Part shown: positions 1 to 6,567 of the stretch, piece after piece
How the letters are laid out: every line of letters begins with the position of its first letter
Numbering within the stretch: the stretch's first letter is position 1
Made by a program: the position numbers and the translations under genes
The notes under the pieces: generated by a model
Told to the model about the DNA's origin: nothing
Seen by the model: the letters and a program-made list of their open reading frames with translations, nothing else
Databases searched by the model: none
Assembly (NCBI GenBank): GCA_964236445.1
Contig: CAXSDR010000111.1
Location: 1 to 11,345, forward strand
DNA from: CAXSDR01 sp964236445
Lineage (GTDB): Bacteria; Actinomycetota; Actinomycetes; Motilibacterales; Motilibacteraceae
DNA: 11,345 nt
Reading direction: 5' to 3'

Positions 1-1185
<1,185 letters not shown>

Positions 1186-1218
1186 TCCACGCGCTCCCGC
1201 TGTTCTGCCCGCACGACG

Positions 1219-1254
1219 CGAAGGGCGGCTCCCTCGGCAGGGAGCCGCCCTTCG
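1219..1254. terminator. Bidirectional hairpin terminator between groEL and the convergent WXG100 gene
   Basis: A perfect 16-bp inverted repeat (1219-1234 with 1239-1254) encloses a CGGC tetraloop (1235-1238). It lies 34 nt after the groEL stop and 20 nt after the stop of the converging minus-strand gene. No U-tract follows on either strand, which is common for actinobacterial terminators. Position and symmetry suggest that it serves both genes. Confidence 0.8.
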
Positions 1255-1273
1255 GCGTGTGTGGACGAAGCGG

Positions 1274-1567
1274 TCAGGACCCCGCGAAGCTCGCCGCGAC
1301 GGCGGACTCGGCCTGTGCGTAGGCCTCGCCGGCCTTGCCCATCAGCTCGCTGATGCCGGTGAGGGCGTGGTTGAGGCCCAGCGCGCTGCGCTGCCACTCG
1401 GCCCAGAGCTCCTGGAAGCGCAGCTGCGCGACGCCGGCCCAGTCGGAGCCGAGCGGTGCCAGCGAGCTGGCGAGCGCGCGCTGCTCGGACTCGATCGTGC
1501 CGGCGCCGGTGCCGACGCGGCCGGACAGGGTGGACAGCTGCTCAGGGGTGACGCGAAAGCCGGTCAT
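1274..1567 (-). CDS. WXG100 family (ESAT-6/Esx-like) protein, 97 aa
   Basis: This small helical hairpin protein belongs to the type VII (ESX) secretion substrate family. The W-x-G turn is W43-A-G45 in SDWAG, between two amphipathic helices, and the C-terminal helix has the secretion motif Y83xxxE87. The length of 97 aa is typical. The ATG at 1567 was chosen over an in-frame start at 1705 because AAGGAGG lies about 9 nt upstream and because the extra N-terminal residues are Arg/Pro-rich and unlike the family. It stands alone: no partner WXG100 gene, EccC ATPase or other ESX component is in the window, so secretion would depend on a system elsewhere. It converges on groEL across the shared hairpin. 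The family call is firm; its function (effector chaperone, self-secreted protein or other) cannot be told. Confidence 0.9.
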   Translation of the reverse strand: MTGFRVTPEQLSTLSGRVGTGAGTIESEQRALASSLAPLGSDWAGVAQLRFQELWAEWQRSALGLNHALTGISELMGKAGEAYAQAESAVAASFAGS

Positions 1568-1608
1568 GCGACGGCTCCTCCTTCGACGCGGTGGTGTGGT
1601 CGCCGGGA

Positions 1609-1614
1609 AAGTTA
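1609..1614 (-). promoter_or_regulatory. Possible -10 element for the WXG100 gene
   Basis: Read on the minus strand this is TAACTT, matching TAnnnT, 41 nt upstream of the ATG at 1567. No convincing -35 hexamer is seen at 16-18 nt. Tentative. Confidence 0.3.
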
Positions 1615-1713
1615 GCGCTCTGCGCGCCTGGTGCACGGCGTTGTCCACAGGGCCCGGCGGCGCGCCGCTCAGCACGTGGCGATGTCGTGCCCGCGCCTCG
1701 AGCAAGCCCGGAT

Positions 1714-1728
1714 CCCGGGTGGCCCGGG
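1714..1728 (-). terminator. Weak candidate hairpin after the diguanylate cyclase gene
   Basis: Two CCCGGG blocks (1714-1719 and 1723-1728) separated by TGG can pair into a 6-bp stem with a 3-nt loop, about 10 nt past the stop at 1739. The stem is short and has no U-tract, and the surrounding DNA is rich in CCGGG repeats, so it may be incidental. Confidence 0.3.
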
Positions 1729-1738
1729 TCGGGTGACG

Positions 1739-3412
1739 TCAGCGCTGCTCGGGCGTCATCTCCCGAGCCCCCCGCGGTGCCGGGATCAACGGCGCCAGCT
1801 CGCAGCGGTTTCGCCCGTTGCGCTTGGCGGCATAGAGCGCGCGGTCGGCCGTCGCGACCAGCGTGTGCGCATCGTCCGAGCGCCCGGCGGAGGTGCCAGC
1901 TGCGGGCAGCGACGCCGATCGCTGAGCCGGCAGGAGCACGGCCACGCCGATGCTGCAGGTGAGCGGGAACGCCGTGGCGCTGGCAGTGACCGCCGCCCGC
2001 AGCCGCTCGGCCGTCTCGAGGGCAGCGGTCCGGCCGGTGTCCGGGAGGATCACCGCGAACTCCTCGCCGCCGTAGCGCGCCACGGTGTCGGCACCGCGCA
2101 CGTTGCCCAGCAGGGACCGCGCGGCGGCTTTCAGGGCCTCGTCTCCCGCCTGGTGGCCGTGGGTGTCGTTGATCGACTTGAAGTAGTCGAGGTCGACCAT
2201 CGCGACGGCGAGCGGGGCCTGCGTGCGCGCGGCACGCGACACCTCACGGGCCAGGGCCTCGTCGAACGCCCGGCGGTTTGCCGCACCGGTGAGGCCGTCG
2301 GTCTGGGCGGCCTGACGCAGCTGCTCGACGAGACCGGCGCGGATCAGCGCGAGGCCGGCGTGGGACGCCGCCTGCAGCGCCGTGGACAGCAGGCGGCGCT
2401 CGACACCGCCGCGTGTCGAGCCGAGCTCCAGCACGAGCCAGCCGTCGGCACGGCTGTCGAGCGGCAGCGGAAGCGCGACCACGCCGTGGGCCTGCGGGAG
2501 CAGCTCCATGAGCCAGGCGTCGGCTGTCGGGTCCAGGTGCGACACGAGCACGGGCTTGCCCGTGCGATTCGCCCGGGCCAGCAGTGAGTACCCCGGCGCG
2601 GACTGCGGCGCGGGGCTCGAGCGCGGGAGCGGCGTCGGCCAACGGTGCTGCAGGCTGCCCAGCGGCGCCTCCCGGGAGTGGGTGCGCGGCCGGACGATGA
2701 CGAGCGCACGCGACGCCAGCAGCTCTTTGCCGCTGAGCACGGCGAGCTGGCGCGCGATCTCCTCAGGGTCGTCCACCGCTTCGAGGCTCACGGCCAGGTC
2801 GTGCAGGACCTCGGCGTCGTAGCGGCGCCGTCGCAGCTCACGCTCGTTCACCGCAGCGAAGGTCGACGTCGCGATTGCGGCGAGCCAGACGACCGCGATC
2901 ATGGCCCCGTAGGCGCGATAGGGGAAGGCCGGCGTGACCACGTCCGCGGGAAGGCGGTTGGCGAACTGGTAGCGGTCGGCCTCGAGGACGCAGAGGACGA
3001 CGAGGGAGTCCCAGGCCGCGACCTTCACCCCGGACCGGAACGAGGTCAGCAGGCTGACAGCGCTGACGTGGACGACGACGAGCATGCTGACGGGGCCGCT
3101 CAGCGCGTCGACCCCACCGAGCGCATACAGCGTCCCGCCGAGGAAGATCCCGTCCGCGACCAGCGCGGCGTTCACCGCGACGATCGAGGCGGTCCGGCCG
3201 ACACGCGGGGCGAGGGCGACCAGTGCCGCGACGATGCCGTAGACCGCGAGCAGCGCGACCATCGTCCTGGCCGACACGTTGCGGTCGTGGGAGAGGGCGA
3301 CCCAGAGTCCGAGCACCGTGACCGCGATGCCGCCCCGGAGCGCGGTGGACCACAGGATGCGGTCGGCCAGCGGCACCAGGCCGAAGCGGGAGGCGTGAGC
3401 GCCGGTGCTCAT
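1739..3412 (-). CDS. Membrane diguanylate cyclase (six TM, GAF-like, GGDEF), 557 aa
   Basis: This enzyme would make the second messenger c-di-GMP from two GTP at the inner face of the membrane. The N-terminal part (about 22-188) has six hydrophobic segments, roughly 26-41, 50-68, 75-98, 106-122, 131-145 and 167-188. A charged helical linker NERELRRRRYDAE follows, then a region (about 205-365) resembling a GAF domain, then a complete GGDEF domain (about 370-535). The GGDEF domain has TDGLTGAANRR (370-380), DLDYFKSINDTHGH (407-420) and an intact active-site loop GGEEF (448-452). The product-inhibition site RxxD (R439, D442) sits exactly five residues before GGEEF. No EAL or HD-GYP domain is present, so it should be an active, feedback-inhibited cyclase. 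The ATG at 3412 overlaps the stop of the upstream TasA-like gene as ATGA, so the two are probably translationally coupled. The GAF assignment is an inference; the GGDEF call is certain. Confidence 0.95.
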   Translation of the reverse strand: MSTGAHASRFGLVPLADRILWSTALRGGIAVTVLGLWVALSHDRNVSARTMVALLAVYGIVAALVALAPRVGRTASIVAVNAALVADGIFLGGTLYALGGVDALSGPVSMLVVVHVSAVSLLTSFRSGVKVAAWDSLVVLCVLEADRYQFANRLPADVVTPAFPYRAYGAMIAVVWLAAIATSTFAAVNERELRRRRYDAEVLHDLAVSLEAVDDPEEIARQLAVLSGKELLASRALVIVRPRTHSREAPLGSLQHRWPTPLPRSSPAPQSAPGYSLLARANRTGKPVLVSHLDPTADAWLMELLPQAHGVVALPLPLDSRADGWLVLELGSTRGGVERRLLSTALQAASHAGLALIRAGLVEQLRQAAQTDGLTGAANRRAFDEALAREVSRAARTQAPLAVAMVDLDYFKSINDTHGHQAGDEALKAAARSLLGNVRGADTVARYGGEEFAVILPDTGRTAALETAERLRAAVTASATAFPLTCSIGVAVLLPAQRSASLPAAGTSAGRSDDAHTLVATADRALYAAKRNGRNRCELAPLIPAPRGAREMTPEQR

Positions 3413-4470
3413 GGCGTGCTCCACTCGCCGGCGGCGGGGAACGCCAGGTTCGGGTCGGCGTGCAACGGTGCCAGCGCCAGCTTGGGGTCTCTGCGGTCGA
3501 TCCGGTCCTGCGCGGCGAGGTAGAACAGCACGAGCAGCAGCAGGAAGACCGGGAACGCCGCGCGCTGCACGACCTGGGCCGTGACCCCGGCGATCTCCTC
3601 CAGCAGGTTCCCGGGCGGACGTGGCGTGGCGACAGGCGGCGTACGCACGGGGCCGGTGAGTGGCACCGTCGCGGTCGTGCGCCCACGAGGCGGCCGGGCG
3701 GGGCTGCCGGGGACCACGGCATGCGGCGTACGCGCGGGGCGGGGGGTCGCGGCCGGCGAGCCCGACGGCGGGGAGGCGAGCGTCGGCTCGGCTGAGGCGA
3801 CGGGCGGTCCAGCGGGGGGCTCGGCCGGGGCTGGGGGCTGTGGTGTCGTGGTGACGGTCGGGCTCTCGACCGGTGTGGGGTCGCCAGCCGGCGCTTCCCC
3901 CGGCGGGGTAGACGCCGGCTGGACCGGCGCCGCGCTGCCCGGTGTCGGCACTGCAACAGCCGCGGGCGTCAGACCTCGCCAGGTGAACTGCGCGTTCGTG
4001 CTCAGACCCTGCGCCGCGTTGTCGTCGCGCAGGCTGAAGTCGAAGCGAAAGGTCGCCTGGCCGTGGAGCGGCGTCACCGAGGAGCGCAGTGCCGTCGCTG
4101 CCGAGCCGTGCTCGCGGGCCAGGTCGGCGAGCGTGCCGCGGTAGGACTCGCTGCCCTCGAAGCCGCTGCAGTCGCCGTAGCGTCCCCCGGTGCCGGTCGC
4201 GACCGTGACGTCGACGAAGTCGGCGAGGCCGCCGGTGACCGCCGTGTCGAGCCCGAGGTCCTGATCGGTCAGGTCGTTCCACGAGACGACGACACAGGTG
4301 GCCGGCAGCAGTCCCGGGGAGAGCGCAACTCCGGGCACGAGCGGGCCGGTCGCGTCCGTCGACAGCCCGGGCCCTGACGACGACGCCGCCAGCGCGGTGC
4401 CCGCGGGCGTCAGGAGCGTCATGACGAAGGTGCCCGCGACGAGCGCGCCGAAGCATGCTTCGCGCAGCAT
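3409..4470 (-). CDS. Membrane-anchored TasA/camelysin-like surface protein with Pro-rich stalk, 353 aa
   Basis: No named family member is recognised, but the architecture is clear. A Sec signal peptide (1-28, ending ALA) is followed by a globular domain (about 45-167), a long Pro/Ala/Thr/Ser stalk (about 168-288), one hydrophobic helix (about 305-320, VFLLLLVLFYLAA) and a short positively charged tail (RIDRR and on) on the cytoplasmic side. The globular domain matches the product at 4603-5193 segment by segment: LxPGxLPAT before a Cys, TGGLxxF, a second Cys (C59 and C101 here), and AQGLSxNxxxTW near the domain end. The leader here is an ordinary AxA type, not the SipW type of its relatives. 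ATG 4470 has GGAGG 8 nt upstream. The gene is first in a unit with the diguanylate cyclase (ATGA overlap). It could anchor fibres to the membrane or sense them; neither is shown by sequence. Confidence 0.8.
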   Translation of the reverse strand: MLREACFGALVAGTFVMTLLTPAGTALAASSSGPGLSTDATGPLVPGVALSPGLLPATCVVVSWNDLTDQDLGLDTAVTGGLADFVDVTVATGTGGRYGDCSGFEGSESYRGTLADLAREHGSAATALRSSVTPLHGQATFRFDFSLRDDNAAQGLSTNAQFTWRGLTPAAVAVPTPGSAAPVQPASTPPGEAPAGDPTPVESPTVTTTPQPPAPAEPPAGPPVASAEPTLASPPSGSPAATPRPARTPHAVVPGSPARPPRGRTTATVPLTGPVRTPPVATPRPPGNLLEEIAGVTAQVVQRAAFPVFLLLLVLFYLAAQDRIDRRDPKLALAPLHADPNLAFPAAGEWSTP

Positions 4471-4513
4471 CCGCGTCGCCTCCGTCCCTCATCCCTCTCG
4501 CTTCCTGCCCCTG

Positions 4514-4541
4514 TTATCGGCAACTCCGCGCCGCGGTGGAG
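4514..4541 (-). promoter_or_regulatory. FliA/WhiG-like promoter for the TasA-like/diguanylate cyclase unit
   Basis: On the minus strand GCCGATAA (4521-4514) is an exact match to the -10 box known for FliA/WhiG-family sigma factors. CTCC lies 16 nt upstream (4541-4538), close to CTCA. The predicted start of transcription, about 4507, leaves a leader of about 37 nt containing the GGAGG of the gene starting at 4470. The -10 match and geometry are direct; sigma-factor use is inferred. Confidence 0.55.
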
Positions 4542-4568
4542 ACGGGCCCCCGTTTGGCCGCGGCCGAC

Positions 4569-4595
4569 TTCAGATATCGGCGTGCCCGCCGATAG
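4569..4595 (+). promoter_or_regulatory. FliA/WhiG-like promoter for the TasA-like gene at 4603
   Basis: TTCA (4569-4572), 15 nt, then GCCGATAG (4588-4595). Transcription would begin at about 4602, directly before GTG 4603, implying a leaderless or nearly leaderless mRNA. The -35 part is weaker than the -10 part. Confidence 0.45.
4575..4594. repeat. Perfect 8-4-8 inverted repeat in the divergent promoter region
   Basis: TATCGGCG-TGCC-CGCCGATA. The right arm is the predicted -10 box of the plus-strand gene and the left arm gives the same GCCGATA box on the minus strand. A third copy of TATCGGC lies at 4515-4521. It may be an operator, or simply two face-to-face -10 boxes. Confidence 0.6.
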
Positions 4596-4602
4596 GGCGG
4601 CT

Positions 4603-5193
4603 GTGCGTCTTCGTTGGCTGATTCCTGCCGTCGTGCGAGCACGGACGGTCCGGCGGGCGTCCGTTCTCGGCTCGACGCTGCTCGTCACCCTCTGCGCGGC
4701 GGCCGGCGCCTGGGACGTCGCCGGGGCGGTGTTCGCGCGTACGACGGGCAACGGGCCCACCTCCTACGCCGCGGGCACCGTGGTCCTCACCAACAGTGCC
4801 GCGGGTGTCGCGCTGTTCAACGTCACCGCGCTGCAGCCCGGCAGCCTGCCCGCCACGCAGTGCCTCACCGTGAGCTATTCGGGTTCACTGGCGGCGGCGG
4901 TCAAGGTGCGTGCCGCGATCACCGGCGGCCTGGGCGCCTTTCTCACCGTCACGCTGGAGCGCGGAACGGGCACGTGTGCGGCGTTCGGCGCTTCCACCCA
5001 GCTCTACTCCGGGCTCGCCAGCACCCTGGCGTCCACGAACGCGACGTACGCCACCGGCCTCGGCTCCTGGGCCGTCGCGGGTGGCTCGACGACGACGCAG
5101 CCGTTCCGGCTGACCTACCAGCTGGCCAACACCAACAGCGCGCAGGGGCTGAGCTCGAACCTTACGCTGACCTGGGAAGCCCAGAACACCTAG
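4603..5193 (+). CDS. Secreted TasA/camelysin-like protein with SipW-type leader, ~196 aa
   Basis: This is a predicted exported protein, with an Arg-rich N-terminus (VRARTVRR), a hydrophobic stretch (about 20-44) and then AVFARTTGNGPTSYAAG. That stretch aligns with the SipW-type cleavage and maturation region YAAFSSTTTNPTSSFSAG of the product at 5747-6463. The mature part has VVLTNSAAGVALFNVTALQPG, C87 in the CLTVSYSGS strand, TGGLGAFLTVTL, C125, and a C-terminal FRLTYQL…SAQGLSSNLTLTW motif. The cysteine pair is shared with its relatives. The start is uncertain: GTG 4582 lies inside the palindrome with no Shine-Dalgarno; GTG 4603 fits the promoter geometry and has AGGGCGG close by; GTG 4633 is a third in-frame option. 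The stop codon overlaps that of the convergent peptidase gene in CTAG. Likely a fibre or matrix subunit processed by that peptidase (inference). Confidence 0.75.
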   Translation: MRLRWLIPAVVRARTVRRASVLGSTLLVTLCAAAGAWDVAGAVFARTTGNGPTSYAAGTVVLTNSAAGVALFNVTALQPGSLPATQCLTVSYSGSLAAAVKVRAAITGGLGAFLTVTLERGTGTCAAFGASTQLYSGLASTLASTNATYATGLGSWAVAGGSTTTQPFRLTYQLANTNSAQGLSSNLTLTWEAQNT

Positions 5194-5750
5194 CGGGGCA
5201 GGTGGCGCAGGGCCGGCCGGCGACCCGTCGCCAGCATGCAACCGAGCACCAGCAGCAGACCGAGCAGCCCGATCGGTGTCGTGCGGTGCTCGCGCAGCCA
5301 CAGCGTGGGCAGCCCGACCCACGGCACGCGCAGCCGCGGCAGCCCGACGAAGGCGTCGGTCGCCACGGGAGACGTGTCGGCCTCGCGGTTGGCGTCGCCG
5401 CGGGTGATGAGCCGGCCACTGCCGTCGCGCCCCACGAACCGGTGCATCAGCAGGTGCCCGGGCTCGCCGGGGCTCTTCACCAGGATGATCTGGCCGGGCT
5501 GCAGCAGGCGTACGTCATAGGGCGCCGAAGCGACCACGTCGCCCGGTGCGATCCGCGGCATCATCGACCCCGAGAGCACGACGGTGCTGCGCCAGCCGAG
5601 AGCCACCGGCAGCATCGAGATAGCCAGCAGCGCGCACATCGCGGTCAGTGCCGCGCCCGCCGCGACGCGCGCGACCGCCCAGGCGCCCAGTGCCGAGAAG
5701 CCGAGCAGGGAGGGCACACGTCCGGGGGGGACGCGCCTCCCCGCTATCAC
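5190..5750 (-). CDS. sipW: SipW/ER-type signal peptidase I (S26B), 186 aa
   Basis: This membrane serine protease removes signal peptides; Bacillus SipW is the dedicated enzyme for TasA and TapA. The nucleophile is S62 in SGSMMPRIAPGDVV. The general base is His, H103 in LMHRFVG, instead of the Lys of the usual bacterial type, which marks the S26B (archaeal/ER/SipW) group. The conserved Asp box is RGDANREAD (D119, D125). There is an N-terminal TM (about 30-51) and a C-terminal one (about 159-173), as expected for this group. GTG 5750 overlaps the TGA of the upstream substrate-like gene as GTGA, so enzyme and probable substrate are co-translated. The gene converges on the TasA-like gene ending at 5193. 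Enzyme class is secure; substrate identity is inferred from leaders and context. The symbol is by analogy. Confidence 0.9.
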   Translation of the reverse strand: MIAGRRVPPGRVPSLLGFSALGAWAVARVAAGAALTAMCALLAISMLPVALGWRSTVVLSGSMMPRIAPGDVVASAPYDVRLLQPGQIILVKSPGEPGHLLMHRFVGRDGSGRLITRGDANREADTSPVATDAFVGLPRLRVPWVGLPTLWLREHRTTPIGLLGLLLVLGCMLATGRRPALRHLPR

Positions 5751-6463
5751 GAGCTGCGCACTTCCCAGTTGACGGAGACGTTGGCGGTGCCGCCCTGGAC
5801 GCTGTCAGGTGCCGTGGCGCTGAGCATGTAGCGGAAGCGGAACACGCGGTACTCCACCGCCGGGGCGGTCTGCGCAGCGGGCGTGAACGAGGCCACACTC
5901 GTCGTCGCACCGGCGCTGTATGCCGTGAGCGCCTGGAAGTCCGACAATGCCTTCGCAGCCGTGGGGTTGCCGCTGGTCGCTGCAGTGACTCCGCCGTAGA
6001 TCGGCGTCAGGCCCGTCAGGATGTCGCACGCGCCGCCCGCCGTGCCGTTGGCGCTGAAGCTGCCCGTGGCGATCGGCGCGGTGCCTGCGCTGCTCGAGCT
6101 GGCCTGCTCGATGGAGAAGTAGAGGTTGTTCGCGAGCGCCAAGGTGTTGGTCGCGCCGGCAGTCGCATAGACCTGGATGGCCGCGGCCGGTGTCAGTGAT
6201 CCGCCGTACGCCACGGCGATGCAGCCGCGTCCTGAGTCGCCGGGCTTGAGGTTCGTGACGGAGAAGACTGCCGTGCCGCTGTCGTTGTCCGACAGCGTCA
6301 CCGAACCTGCGCTGAACGAGCTCGTCGGGTTCGTGGTCGTCGACGAGAACGCGGCGTAGGACGACTGCCATACGAGCACACCGCTGCCGATGAGACCGGC
6401 AGCGAGGGCGACCGCGATGGTCGCCGTGCCCCGGCGGTTGCCTCGGGAATCCGTGGAAGTCAC
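5747..6463 (-). CDS. SipW-dependent-type TasA-like secreted protein, 238 aa
   Basis: The N-terminus has RGNRRG, a hydrophobic helix (about 13-33) and YAAFSSTTTNPTSSFSAG, the hallmark of SipW-dependent leaders in which Ala-rich cleavage is followed by F-S and a Ser/Thr stretch. The mature part has SVTLSDNDSGTAVFSVTNLKPG, then C81 in CIAVAYGGS, a longer Ala/Ser/Thr-rich middle section, C146, and a terminal strand pair FRFRYML…GGTANVSVNWEV. The plan is the same as in the product at 4603-5193 with about 40 extra residues. No TM or sorting signal follows, so it should be released or assembled outside the membrane. The GTG start at 6463 has AAAGGAG about 6 nt upstream. It is first in the unit with the signal peptidase (GTGA overlap). 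The best guess is a major substrate of that peptidase and a matrix or fibre subunit. Confidence 0.85.
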   Translation of the reverse strand: MTSTDSRGNRRGTATIAVALAAGLIGSGVLVWQSSYAAFSSTTTNPTSSFSAGSVTLSDNDSGTAVFSVTNLKPGDSGRGCIAVAYGGSLTPAAAIQVYATAGATNTLALANNLYFSIEQASSSSAGTAPIATGSFSANGTAGGACDILTGLTPIYGGVTAATSGNPTAAKALSDFQALTAYSAGATTSVASFTPAAQTAPAVEYRVFRFRYMLSATAPDSVQGGTANVSVNWEVRSS

Positions 6464-6486
6464 GATCAGCTCCTTTGTCCCCCAAC

Positions 6487-6514
6487 AGATCGGCAGGCTT
6501 CAACCCCACTTGAG
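6487..6514 (-). promoter_or_regulatory. FliA/WhiG-like promoter for the TasA-like/signal peptidase unit
   Basis: On the minus strand CTCA (6514-6511), 16 nt, GCCGATCT (6494-6487). Transcription would begin at about 6480, 17 nt before the GTG at 6463, with the Shine-Dalgarno in between. This is the best -35 match of the four similar sites in the window. Confidence 0.5.
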
Positions 6515-6515
6515 T

Positions 6516-6529
6516 GAACTCGGGAGTTC
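6516..6529. repeat. Short inverted repeat (possible operator) between divergent genes
   Basis: GAACTC-GG-GAGTTC, a perfect 6-2-6 palindrome in the 104-nt divergent region. It sits just upstream of the predicted -35 boxes of both units (6511-6514 on minus, 6529-6532 on plus). Its central position fits a shared regulator-binding site. Confidence 0.45.
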
Positions 6530-6557
6530 TCAGGTCGAGGGGGTCCTCGACCGATCA
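6529..6557 (+). promoter_or_regulatory. Possible FliA/WhiG-like promoter of the LamG gene, with an inverted repeat in its spacer
   Basis: CTCA (6529-6532), 17 nt, ACCGATCA (6550-6557). The -10 differs from GCCGATAA at three positions, and transcription would begin only a few bases before ATG 6568. The inverted repeat GGTCGAGG-GGGT-CCTCGACC (6533-6552) fills the spacer and runs into the -10. It could be an operator or, if transcription starts further upstream, an mRNA hairpin just before the ribosome-binding region. Confidence 0.35.
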
Positions 6558-6567
6558 GGCGAAGACC

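Noticed and set aside
1739..4492. A single 917-codon minus-strand reading frame covering both the cyclase and the region upstream.
   Set aside because: Its first 360 codons are an Arg/Pro-rich out-of-frame reading of the TasA-like gene; the cyclase starts at 3412 with an ATGA overlap.
5219..5232. GGCGA-CCCG-TCGCC hairpin, considered as a terminator of the TasA-like gene ending at 5193.
   Set aside because: Only a 5-bp stem, inside the peptidase coding sequence, with no U-tract; too weak to call.
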